Of a DNA stretch of 64,000 nt, positions 1 through 18,955 are shown in pieces (the stretch's first letter is position 1; each line of letters begins with the position of its first letter). This DNA comes from Sanderia malayensis (lineage: Eukaryota; Cnidaria; Scyphozoa; Semaeostomeae; Pelagiidae), in contig RQOL01000532.1 in NCBI GenBank assembly GCA_013076295.1, positions 2,790,001-2,854,000 on the forward strand, in the 5' to 3' direction. The notes under the pieces are model-generated. The model was not told where the DNA came from. It did no database searches and saw only the letters and a program-made list of their open reading frames with translations. A program made the position numbers and the translations under genes.

Positions 1-642
1 CTTCTTTGAAGCCTGTGGGCTGACTCCACCGCAAAATTTTCAAAAGACAATAAATTACGCCAAGCTCTGCTATTAAAACAATAAAACAATGCATTCTATT
101 TACAATTGAGTTTTAATCAAAACAAGAGGCTTATTGTGTTCTATGTCGTATCCTTTTCTCTGTTCTCCCTTTCCCACCACAAGCTTTGAAAAAAGTCACC
201 CGTTGCCTTTGCGTTCTCCCTGCTGTGTTTGTGTCACCTTATGCCCTTCTTCTCTGGCCTTCCGTCTTGATGAATCATTACGTAGGCTTTTTGTGCATAA
301 CGACAGTTCTTGGTTATAGGTAAGCTCAACTGACTAAATTATATATTTTTAGATTATTGCGTACTATTTTTGAATCACATAAATTCATTACAAAAAGCAC
401 AGAATTGCTAAAATAAGCTGTGTTGTTCTACTGGTTAACTGACCGTTTAAAAACAAAGGTTGGTTTAGGCCCATGTCAAGGAAGTTGTAAACTTGTCGAG
501 ATTTTTCGTCCAGTGCGATAAATTGCTGCATGAAAAAAACATTTGGATAATTGCTTGTTCGTATCAAGAGTATTTTCTAGTTGAAAAGATTGTTTTAGAG
601 AACTTATAGTGTATTGGAGCTGTATTCGGAGCAGCGAAAGCA
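1..642. other. Upstream/5' region of the PKC gene
   Basis: No gene is recognised here. A short open frame at 134-319 has no recognisable protein features. The stretch just before 643 is probably the 5' untranslated region or promoter of the downstream kinase; I see no clear TATA box or other element that would fix a transcription start. Confidence 0.4.
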
Positions 643-8230
<7,588 letters not shown>

Positions 8231-10207
8231 CAGCAATAACTTCTGTTCAACGTGTTTAAGTATCTTTTCCAATTATAACGTTCTAGGTATAACTAGATAT
8301 TTGCAATTATAATTACCTTGTATCATTGACAAGATTGTACACAATCGTATCTCATAGTTAGTTTGTATTTTAACTAGAACTGCAGCAATGATACCTTCTG
8401 TCTACCCCCGGAAATATCTTGTTCTGCTTTGTCTATGAATGCTCATGCAAGCGTATCAAGGGGGAAGGCAATGACATAACTGCTATGTTAAAATTTGTAT
8501 TGCACTTGTGTACTGTGTATCATTAGTGAATGGGTTAGGCAGTTGTAGTTGTATTTGACATAGGTTTGACATAACTTTGCTTGCTTTTCTAAATTAATAA
8601 TATAAATGAATGCTGCTTATTTAGTGGACAATATCCTGGTAGGATTCAGTTATATGTTAAAACTTAGCGCAAAGTTTTATTATCAGTGATTTATCATTTA
8701 TTTAGCAATGCATTCCTAGTTCAACCTATGTACTTTTACAAACTTATGATGCTAATGAATATTCACCACGATTTAATATCTTATATTTCTTAAATCATAT
8801 CTTGTTGTTTATCGTGAATCTCAGCCGAAGAGAATATTCAATTTTAGTTCACTCTTAAGAGCAAGTTAGGCCCTACTCTGAAGTTTAAAGATTTCTTCTG
8901 TATGACCTGTGATGTTAAGCAAATCTGAGCTTGGATGCAATTGGTTTGAGATGCATAAATGTATGTGAGCAGATATGTACAGCACGTATTCACTCCTCGA
9001 CCTCTTGTTTTGCATTCCTGATAAAAAAGCCATCCCCATTTTCCATCTGATTTCGCTAAGAGGGCGGGTCCCTCGTAATTACATTGTTTCTTTCATCAAT
9101 AATACATTAGACTCAAATGAGCGGTAAACAAGAACAGAGCATTGTAGGTGGCAAATTGGATAAGATGTCTGGTGCTTACCCAAATATTTCGTACAATTTC
9201 AAAGAAACACACGTATTACTTATCACCCGAGTGAAGCATGATAATTATGCGAAGGTGGTTAATCATCAATATGCGAAGGTGGGATTAATTATGCGAAGGT
9301 GGGTGACAATCATCATTGTGCATTGATGTAGCCTCCATGACTCATTACTCTCACCCTTTCCCCCAGACGATATTAGTTAAGTAATCAACACTAAGACATT
9401 TCTAAACATCTCCTAAACTGGCCGGTTGCATTCAGGGTATGGAAAAACGAAAATAACTCGGTTTGTTTACTCTTTCAGTCATAAACATTATCTAACATTA
9501 TAACAAAGATAATATCTTTGATTATAACTACGAACTAAATCGAGTGCCTAGTTGTTGTTTTTCGATTCTACCATTTTGGCTGTCTCTATAAGTTCATGTT
9601 GGCTACATTTAAATACGTGATTCCTCCATGTATCAAACCATTTCTTGACATACCATACGTCATTAACAACAACAACTTTTAGAAAAGAGCTCGGCGTCAG
9701 AAAGTTCTGTTTATTTTGAAACAAGATAACACGAAATGATCTATACCGCCTTAAAAACAACTCCAATTGGTATTTAGTATTGGAAGATTGTTATTGTAAA
9801 CATTTTTTATTCTTTAATTTAATCTCGCACCACCACCTACACCTCCACTGGGATATACCCTTTCAAATTCATCAATGCAAAAACACATTGCATTGAGAAG
9901 CTCACGCATAACATCACATACAAGATTATTCGCAAACCGCTCTTTAGAGATGTAGTGACCATAGCAAGTAATATGTTTACGTTGGTGGGAAATCCTAAGA
10001 CAATATGAATCAATTGTGTCTTTCTAAACCCTCTATCTTTCTTGTTATTTGTTCCTATCCTTATATGGACATGTTTTCGCAAGACAACCCCCGCAAAAAG
10101 AATTAGCCTCGTTTTGAAGAAGTTATAAATACAAGTTCTTGGCAAAGTGTCTGTCACTTCCGTGTATTGCCTTTCTTAAAGGGAAGACGAAATAAAAATT
10201 TCTCATC
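8231..10207. other. PKC 3' region and spacer before the DD3-3 gene
   Basis: Contains the probable PKC 3' untranslated region and the DD3-3 promoter region. Three imperfect copies of an ATGCGAAGGTGG motif lie at about 9245-9305. Two minus-strand open frames (9548-9766 and 9837-10157) are unrecognised; the second has hydrophobic stretches (see findings). No unambiguous polyadenylation signal was identified. Confidence 0.45.
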
Positions 10208-13200
10208 ATGGCTGGCAGATTATTCCTTCTAGCAGGAATAGTTTTAACTATCTTAAGCCATGTTTTTGCTGACATTTATCTACACAACCCAAGAGGCTCA
10301 AACAACAGACTGAATGAGAAATCTGCACAAAGAACTAACGGAAACAGGGCCTTTGATTCTCAGGTAAGTGAAGGGGCCGTACTAAGGGGAAATTTTCATT
10401 TTACGATCCTAATATTGTAAACATTTGAAACATTTTTGCTTCTGTTGCTTTGATATGTTGGGAGAAGTCTCTAGATTGTTTTTCGGGCTCTAATTGATGA
10501 AAAATCTTCGTGAAGTGAAGCTTAATTATTGGCCTAACTGAAAGTTTAGTGTTGATACAGTCTTGCTCTTGTTAAAGTTTTGCAGAATTGAGATAATAAC
10601 ATCTTCCAAATCCATTTACTATCTACGTGTGGTGCAATCAAGTCCTCGATTCGAATTTTCGGAATAACAAGATGTGCATGTTCTAATCGGAATAAAACCA
10701 ATAGCTAACAATTAATAATGCTGATTGTAACGCCTCCTTTGGTCTTTTTCTTATCGTAAATTTCTTATCGTATCGTCCACCCCCAACAGAGCTTTGAAAT
10801 TTGAACGCAAACAATATCTAACCTTGAAACGTCTATCAATTCTTTTTCGTAATCTCTCCTTGTCTTGTATCATAATTGAGTCTTATCAGATTGGTATTTT
10901 GTTGATAAAAGCCTCTGTTTATATTGTTCATTGGTTTTCAAATTCCTCCACCCCCTTACAAACACTGGAATGTTCATGTTTCTTTGCAAAGTTGTGACTT
11001 TCTTTGTTAAGCATCTGCCCACATTATTTCCTTTCAAGGGAGAGATAGAAGCATTTTGAATTGGTCCCAAACATTCTGAGAAAGCTAAATTGAAATATCG
11101 TTAACACTGCAAGCAACCCACAATGAAATGGGAGTTCTCTTCTGTTGTGTGAAAATCTATTAGGGGTGAAAATCATTCCCAAAAGTCTTCTTAAACTGCA
11201 AATGAATCCCATTTTTTTTCACTATAAAATTCCTTCTCCGAATCTCAAACTATTGTGCTATATACCCAGGGAGTAATTCGCCCCTTGCAGCCCACTTATC
11301 TGGGTTTAGAGGGGTCAATAATTGCCCCAATGGTGAAATTTATGAAGCTATGTTTTTGTTTACTTAGAATAATAACCGTGGTGGCTACAATGTTGGTGAC
11401 AAGACTGCCACTGCAGCAAGAAGTGAAAACGACCAATACTACATGGTAAGAACGTTTTGATTAATTACTAGCACATGCTAAAGCAATTATCTTGGCTGTA
11501 TCTTGAACTTTGAGAATTTTAGCATCACATTTGATGCCTCATTGATGATATACTATGCCAGCCTTGGTTGATCCCTAATCACTCATAGAACTAAGACCTC
11601 ATAGAACTTTCTAGAACTCTCAGAAACTATATTATTTTGTGCAGTGTTTTATGTCACCTTTGGTACAATGGTTGTCTCAAACGTAAATGCTTGATGTTGG
11701 ATTCTGTGCACAATAACTTGCCATATTTCCTTGAATGAATCCCCCCTCACGAAAGAGCTTTCTCCTTGACTGGGCACCCACAAAAACCATCTAAAATTGA
11801 ATGAATTGAATGAACTGTGTGCTCTTTTTAGAGGAAATACTTTATCAAATACGCTACCTATGACGTTGTTTATTTTTGATAATTTGATACTCCAATGCAC
11901 GGCGATCTCTCCCACCTTTCCTTGTCCCACTAACAACCACGTTTTTTATCGAACTTCAGACCTACTTCACAAGTAGCTCCAAGTCCCGTACCAGCAAGCA
12001 GGGCCAAAGCATACTGGACATAGAGTGGACCAACCAACACGGCTGTGGTGGAAACGAAGACACCGACCCTCACAAGCTCAACTGCAACCTTGTACTTCAG
12101 TATATGTGCCAACCAGAGGGGAAATTTCCGACTGGACATCGCGAGAAGTTGCGCAATGGAATTCGCACGAACACCAACGATTTTCAAGCCGGTAGGCCAA
12201 ACGAAGCGCTTGGCACAACGATCAATAGAATGAATGGGAACCTGAGAACTGACAGGGTGTTACAAGACAGCTGGAAGAACTACCACAAATGCAACCTACG
12301 AGAACGGAATAAAGGTATTGCTACAGCACACGTCGTTCTGATTACTGATATCGTAGGAAACCCCGTGTTTACTTCTTGTTTTCTTGTAATGTTAAACACG
12401 ATTTCTTGTCCAGAACGGGGGTAAACGAACCGCGCTTTGTTTTGTTGATATACACCCCCGTTTTGGTAACGGGTGTGCCTGTATTATTCAAAGGGATTTT
12501 ATGACCAATTATTCTAGAGAGAAATTATTCTATCGAAGGTGCGCAACATTTGTAACATATGCGTAGCATTTAGCAGATTCTGAACATTCTTACGTCATTT
12601 AGCTCGATCAGATGACTGTTGGTTAAAGGAGTGGCTCAACAGGAAAAGAATATCTCTGGTTTATTTTGCGTAGTATAAACCTGAATGTTTTCATTTATTT
12701 CCCCGCAATTTATTGTTTTGCATTGCAGCCTCATTGTGTTTTGTTTTTCGTTGCTATGGTGAGAGGGATGCGCTGTTTTCCTCCTTTGAATTCTCTCTGA
12801 TAAGCAAAACATTAACAATAACAATGTGTGGGTTTTTCAGCCAACACTCTCCATCTGTACACCTACTTCGTTTGTTCATTGACGCACTTACTCACAAACA
12901 GAGTTGTTTGCAACACCGTACACACCACACTCAGGTTCATGCTATTTAACTGCACCGCTGTCTCGTGCAACAGTTTAAGTTTAACGCCAATGTTGAGCAT
13001 CGCATAAAGCATTTTGCTCAAATAAATAAAAGGAACTATAAATTGGCCACTACAAAATTTAAAGATGGGAGAAATGTCTGCAAGAATAACCAGCAAATCT
13101 CGAGCCGGTGTTTTCCGATTACGTTTATAATTGGTTAGCCTAATTCACAGCCCACAAATAGAAAAACAGTCTAATAATTGGTGGGATGTGGCGTAAAGTG

Positions 13201-16200
13201 TTGTCATTCCAACGAGAAACCATTTAAAATTTTTTCATTCTTTGGATGCACAAGAGCGTTTACCTTTGATATTGTATATCCGCTTTGCAGTGAAAGAGTT
13301 TTACTAAGCTGGGCTGGGGTTCGTTTTGTTTTTAGCAGCGCATTTATCGTGGCATTGCACGAGCTGAGGATTGAGTGAGATAACTAGGGAGCTATCAGCT
13401 GCACATGCGCTGTATTAAGACTTGCAAAGTACCCAACAACTCTCGGAAACATGGTTAAGAAGATAGCAGTGAAAACACCTAACGCCAATCCATCCGAATT
13501 TTGTTTATATATCAATGTTGGGGTTGCTCTTTTGCTTCTCACCCCATTCTTTAGTACCCCACGGCTTGCTTCAATGAGATTCATCAAACTTATTTTCACT
13601 TGACTATAGACTATATTTTTTATCGTAGGTTTGTTCACTGCTGATCAGAATTTGAGAGGAAACACAGCTAAGTACACGAGACAAAACCCAAATGGACAAA
13701 GACGAGGTTACGAGTGCCCAGAAGAGCGTGACTATTACCCTTATTGGCATCCAACAGAATGGAAGGACATTGGTGTCTTGGCTGAAAATGCTTCCAGATG
13801 TGCTTTCTACAAACGTGAAAGCTACAATGTCAAAGGCAGACGTAAGATTTTACTCCACTGTATCTGTCTGTAACTCTACTGTACTCTACTGTAATTCTAC
13901 TGTAATCTACTGTAATCTACTGTAATCTACTTTACTCTACTGTAATCTACTGTAATCTACTTTACTCTACTGTAATCTACTGTACTCTAACGTACTCTAC
14001 TGTACTCTACTGTAACTCTACTGTACTCTACTGTAATTCTACTGTAATCTACTGTAATCTATTTTACTCTACTGTAATCTACTGTACTCTAACGTACTCT
14101 ACTGTACTCTACTGTACTCTACTGTAACTCTACTGTAATTCTACTGTAATCTACTGTAATCTACTTTACTCTACTGTAATCTACTGTACTCTAACGTACT
14201 CTACTGTACTCTACTGTAATCTACTGTAACTCTACTGTACTCTACTGTAATTCTACTGTAATCTACTGTAATCTACTTTACTCTACTGTAATCTACTGTA
14301 CTCTAACGTACTCTACTGTACTCTACTGTACTCTACTGTAACTCTACTGTACTCTACTGTAATTCTACTGTAATCTACTTTACTCTACTGTAATCTACTG
14401 TACTCTAACGTACTCTACTGTACTCTACTGTAACTCTACTGTACTCTACTGTAATTCTACTGTAATCTACTTTACTCTACTGTAATCTACTGTACTCTAA
14501 CGTACTCTACTGTACTCTACTGTAATCTACTGTACTCTACTGTACTGTACTCAACTCAACTGTACTCTGTTTTATACGATACTTTACCACACATATACCT
14601 ATATGACTATAATTTGTCTTGTTGTATGCTACAGATGAATGCTTGAAGAAGGGCACTGATAATCGATACATGATGGGAACTCCCTACAACAACGAGAAGT
14701 CGTGCACCGACAATGGTGGCCAGTGGACTGAATTCACCAACTATCTTGAAAAGGCGCCCAAATTCAAGACCGAATCCGCTTGCATTGCTGCATCCAAAGA
14801 CGGAGTGACATACCTTTGGGGCTACCCTATTCATGAGACGACAAAACAATGCCTCGTAGCACTTGATGCTCCGGATTGCAAAGAAGCCATGTGGTCACGT
14901 GTTAATCACCTTGGAAACGGGCGAGATGGGCAAATGTTGTCGTACAAGTGGGTGCTTCCACACTTTCCCTCTGGGGAAAAGCAACGATGCATCCTCAGGA
15001 TGAGGTAGGCCTGTTTATAAATGTATCTTCGTGTTGGATTGTTCGCTATCGTCGGCTAAAGCAATGAGATTTCTTTTATGAAGTATTTATACTGGATGTG
15101 ATCTGGTGTTGACGATCATTGCGTTGATCTGGTATTGATAGTAATTGCGATGAAAATCAGAGATATAATTTTGATTTCAGATACAACATTTCGACGGATG
15201 ATTACGATCCAGTGAGAACAGACTCGTCAAGAAACCAAAATAAGTAAGTGACACTGTCGCATTATTCCTCGTGCCAAAGCCAGGTGCTTGATTTCTATCA
15301 GAGTATGCCTCTGCGCATGCCTTATGTGAAGGAGATCAATAGATGCTATTTCCACAAACAGACATTGAAAGCAGACAGCTTTTTTTGCTATCAGGACAGC
15401 GGGCCAGTTTTGTAAATATGCGGATTATATGCAGGACCACTGCTCGTTCAACCTTAAGTGCTAAGTATCGTTTCTTTATCGCAGGAAAACAGGAGTTATT
15501 TCTCCGGTCCAAAACAATCCACTGTTGGACGTTGGAGCAAGCAATTCGCCATTGCGTTTGGCTCTGAACACAGCTCAGTATGGCCGCACGTTCCAAGACC
15601 GCACGCATCTTTTCTTCCTGGAAAAGAGGCCGGGTGGTACCAGCCTCGATTCGAAGACCATCCGCAACTTGAACGTGCGCGGAAAGCGCGGGAATATCGT
15701 GCAGACATACCCGGCCATGGAGTACGATTTCTCTCCCACGGATTTGAAAATAAAGTCTGGTGATTTGATTCACGCGCAGTGGACTGGGTCGAATACGCAT
15801 AACAATGGCAACCCTGGTGGAGATGGGCAGACAGGAGACGCTGGGGAAGGAACTGCAGGTATTTAAAAACATTTCATTATCCTGCTTGCTGCTTGCTGCT
15901 TGCTGCTTGATAAATTATGACGGATAGAGTATAGAGGCAATTTTAGTATAATCACAGCACAGATGCGATACAGGAAGTATGGTACAAGTATAGCAGAGAT
16001 ACAGCGCAAATAATGTACGAATGCAGTATAAGTGCTGTATAAGACAAATCGAGCACGAACATGGGATTTCTATTCTGCCCATTGATTATATTATCTTGTT
16101 AAGTACAGTACAAGTACAGTACAAGTACAGGACAGATACAGTACAAGTACAATGCAGATACAGTACAAAAACAGGACACATATAGTACAAGTACAGGACA

Positions 16201-16834
16201 GATATAGTACAAGTACAGGACAGATATAGTACAAGTACAGGACAGATACAGTACAAGTACAGGACAGATATAGTACAAGTACAATACAGATTTAGTACAA
16301 GTACGGGGCAGATACAGTATAAGCACATTGCAAGTATGGTGGAATTTGGTACAGTGCAATGTAATACTACTGTAGCTTGTCATTATAATATCTTCTTTAT
16401 CTTATGTCCATACTTATATTTTTATGTTTTAATTAATGATCACATTTTAATTTTATCTTGCAGGAACTGACAGGCATAACATTGTCGAAGTAAAGGACCG
16501 CAACAACAACTTCCCCCTACCTTTCGAGAACACAAACCTGTTCAAAGGCGCCAAAATCCATTGGAAGATTGACAATGTTGACGTCAACAAAATGACCAGT
16601 GAAGATATTGCTGTTCGCTATGCCAGTTCTGGCTACTACCTGTGCGTTAAAAGAGCTGTATGCGGAGCCTCCTCCGTGGAGTCGAAGGCGCAGATGAACA
16701 ACTTGTTGAACAATGCTCCTGCATCATACATTGGCATGCTACTTGAATTGACACGTGGCAAATACCACTACCTTTGCACTAGGAACAACAATTTCACCAA
16801 CAGAAGTCAGAAGGGTACAATCGAAGTCGTTTGA
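10208..16834 (+). CDS. Secreted DD3-3 family protein, 8 exons
   Basis: Predicted secreted protein of about 659 residues resembling Dictyostelium protein DD3-3, a family of unknown biochemical role. Exons: 10208-10363, 11368-11445, 11960-12314, 13629-13841, 14635-15004, 15181-15243, 15485-15858, 16464-16834, all GT-AG and frame-consistent. A signal peptide ([20 protein letters not shown]) is followed by the family signature [16 protein letters not shown], then [11 protein letters not shown] near residue 100 and many cysteine and aromatic-rich segments. There is no transmembrane segment after the signal peptide. The start at 10208 is the first ATG and gives the signal peptide directly. The C-terminal part has the spaced H-x-H and C residues seen in cupredoxin-like folds, but I cannot confirm copper ligands. 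Function is not assigned. Confidence 0.87.
12315..13628 (+). other. Intron 3 of the DD3-3 gene
   Basis: A 1.3-kb intron. A small inverted repeat, about 13 bp with one mismatch around ACCCCCGTTTTGG, lies near 12413-12466. Nothing else was recognised; the short open frames in it look like chance. Confidence 0.5.
13869..14570 (+). repeat. Decamer minisatellite TCTACTGTAA/C
   Basis: About 700 bp of a 10-bp unit alternating between TCTACTGTAA, TCTACTGTAC, TCTACTTTAC and TCTAACGTAC, in the DD3-3 intron between exons ending 13841 and starting 14635. The variants recur in the same order roughly every 100-130 bp, so the array has a higher-order pattern. Confidence 0.95.
16105..16330 (+). repeat. Intronic 22-bp minisatellite
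   Basis: About ten imperfect copies of a unit near AGTACAAGTACAGGACAGAT in the last DD3-3 intron. The minus-strand open frames over it (Cys/Leu/Tyr-rich) are translations of the repeat and not genes. Confidence 0.9.
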
Positions 16835-17498
16835 TCGCCTGGACTTGTCACGTGATTTTTTCTATTACGTCATCGTCATTATAACCAACGACTGTTTGAT
16901 TATTGACTTTTCTAATTTTTTAATTTGTCCGTCCAGCTGAGCTGGATCGAATTACTCGTAATTTGCGACATTGCACATTTAATAACCTTATTTAACCGCT
17001 TACTAGTCGGTTGCAGAGTGGTTAAACGGTTATGAATGGTTTCTGCTTCGCCGTATACAGAGACTAATCGTTTACTCTCTTTTACTAACCAAAAACTTGG
17101 ACACGTTTTCTAATTTATGATGCTGTTGATTGTAATTAAGTTGTATAAATTTTCCATGACTTTTTGCATTTTCACATAATTGAGTCGTTTGCACTGATCC
17201 AACCTATGAAGCCTTTGCTATAAATTTGCTACTATTTGCAATACATCCACGAAACGGCTTCGACGTATTAATACTTAAACTCAATATTCTGGCAAATGAG
17301 TATTATGATGGATGCTTGCTCGAAGGGTATGGGCTTATTTGGAGTTGGGGGCTCTTTTGGAAGCTAAGGATGATTACCCCACATAAGCTATTGTGACACC
17401 GCATGAAGGTGATGCATGGTTTTTACCGTCACCACAGCACGCCACGTCTCTCACCCAGACGAATATTCGTCTAACTTTTCAGGTCGATTTAATGAGGT

Positions 17499-17504
17499 AA
17501 TAAA
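17499..17504 (+). terminator. AATAAA polyadenylation signal, likely DD3-3
   Basis: An AATAAA hexamer lies about 665 bp after the DD3-3 stop codon and only 63 bp before the next start codon. If used, the DD3-3 transcript ends at the start of the transporter gene, leaving very little intergenic DNA. Confidence 0.4.
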
Positions 17505-17566
17505 GTTTCAAATACTGAAGAAAAATGGATTTAAAATCGATTATTAATTATCAAAGATTTATGTAA

Positions 17567-18955
17567 ATGCTACGAAAGAAAGGAGTTATGCCAGCTGAAA
17601 GTGAGAGACCGCATTTAGATGGAAAAAAATTGAAGGATAAAGATCCTGCAGCGAAAGATAAGGATAGCGTAAATCTTGCCTTAGGCCAAGAAAATTTGTC
17701 TTTCAACCATTGGAATCAAAAGACCCGTGTAAAATGGACGATATTGTTATTCATAGGATGTGTATTGGTTTATTCAGTGAGGACGTCAATGTCTATAGCA
17801 GTTACATCGATATCAAATGAATTGGGATGGAATAAGCAGGTGTCAGGGATGGTTTTATCCTCGTTTTTTGCTGGCTACGTGACAACAAATATCCTTGGTG
17901 GATATTTAGCTGATAGATTCTTAGGCGAGCGTATCATGTTCTACGGCGCCGTGCTTTGGGCCACCATGAATACGATAGTCCCAATCGTGGCTAAATATGC
18001 TGATGTTTTCCATATGTCAAATACAGCTGCGGTTATAGCTGCGCGATTTTTAACCGGAGTAGGCCAAGGAATGCATTTTCCATCAATGACAAGTATTGTG
18101 ACACGAAGAAATACAGTTGTAGAGAGATCTGTTGTTTGGGGTTTTGCCATATCTGGCTCAGCAGTTGGGACCGTATTCTCCGGGTTCGCAGGCTCGTTTC
18201 TCATCGACCAGTTTGGTTGGCCAAGTTTGTTTCTTGTAACTGGAATAATGACGCTACTCTGGCTTGTCATCTTCAAAGGTTTTGTCACATCCACTCTGGT
18301 GCGTGAGGAAATTATCAAACGAAAATCATTGAAATCCACTTCGCAACCAGACAAAGTGCCATGGCTTCTTCTCTTCTCAAAAATCCCAACGTGGGCTCTT
18401 TTGGTTGTATACTTCTGCAATAATTTTTGTTTTTACAACTTACTATCATGGCTGCCTGTGTATTTTCACGAGATGTTTCCAAGGAGCAAGGGATGGGTTT
18501 TTAATGTTGTTCCATGGATGTCCAGTTTTGTCACAGCTATATTCGCTGGCCTTCTATCCCGCAAACTTCTTAGTTACAAATTCTCTGTGACATTCGTACG
18601 GAAACTGTGCACAAGCATAGCTTTATTCGGAGCTGCTACATTTTTACTTCTGCTCGACTCTGTGGAAACGTTTGAACAAGCATTGTTTCTTATGACTGTA
18701 ATACTTGGTGTCATGTCCTTTAGCAACGTTGGACCGGTGCAAAATGCCCAAGATCTGGCACCAAAACATGCTGGCTCACTTTACGGTGTCATGAATACGG
18801 CTGGGGCATTAGCTGGCATCGTTGGTGTCTATGTTAGTGGATATTTGTTAGAAACAATTGGGAAATGGTCGGCTGTCTTCCATTTATCTTCTGCTGGATG
18901 TTTTATTGGTGGGGTAGTATTTTTGTTGTTTGGAACTGGTGAAAGAATTGTTTAG
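17567..18955 (+). CDS. SLC17-family transporter (SLC17A9/VNUT-like), single exon
   Basis: Major facilitator of 462 residues with about 12 hydrophobic segments, one uninterrupted frame. Resemblance is closest to SLC17A9, the vesicular nucleotide transporter that loads ATP into secretory vesicles: the region FGWNKxxxGIVLSSFFxGY is matched here by LGWNKQVSGMVLSSFFAGY, and the TM4 region ARFLTGVGQGMHFPSMTSI matches RxLxGxxQGxxFPxxTS. The N-terminus is a charged, cytosolic, Lys/Asp-rich tail of about 55 residues. All its neighbours have several introns, so the intronless structure is notable and could reflect retroposition or intron loss. There is no poly(A) tract or target duplication to prove retroposition. 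Substrate is inferred; another SLC17 anion role is possible. Confidence 0.85.
   Translation: MLRKKGVMPAESERPHLDGKKLKDKDPAAKDKDSVNLALGQENLSFNHWNQKTRVKWTILLFIGCVLVYSVRTSMSIAVTSISNELGWNKQVSGMVLSSFFAGYVTTNILGGYLADRFLGERIMFYGAVLWATMNTIVPIVAKYADVFHMSNTAAVIAARFLTGVGQGMHFPSMTSIVTRRNTVVERSVVWGFAISGSAVGTVFSGFAGSFLIDQFGWPSLFLVTGIMTLLWLVIFKGFVTSTLVREEIIKRKSLKSTSQPDKVPWLLLFSKIPTWALLVVYFCNNFCFYNLLSWLPVYFHEMFPRSKGWVFNVVPWMSSFVTAIFAGLLSRKLLSYKFSVTFVRKLCTSIALFGAATFLLLLDSVETFEQALFLMTVILGVMSFSNVGPVQNAQDLAPKHAGSLYGVMNTAGALAGIVGVYVSGYLLETIGKWSAVFHLSSAGCFIGGVVFLLFGTGERIV

Noticed and set aside
13869..14570. Regular repeats resembling a CRISPR array
   Set aside because: The repeats are 10 bp and contiguous with no unique spacers, and the context is an animal intron.
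16086..16383. Cys/Leu/Tyr-rich minus-strand frames that look like a repetitive protein
   Set aside because: They are translations of a 22-bp intronic minisatellite.
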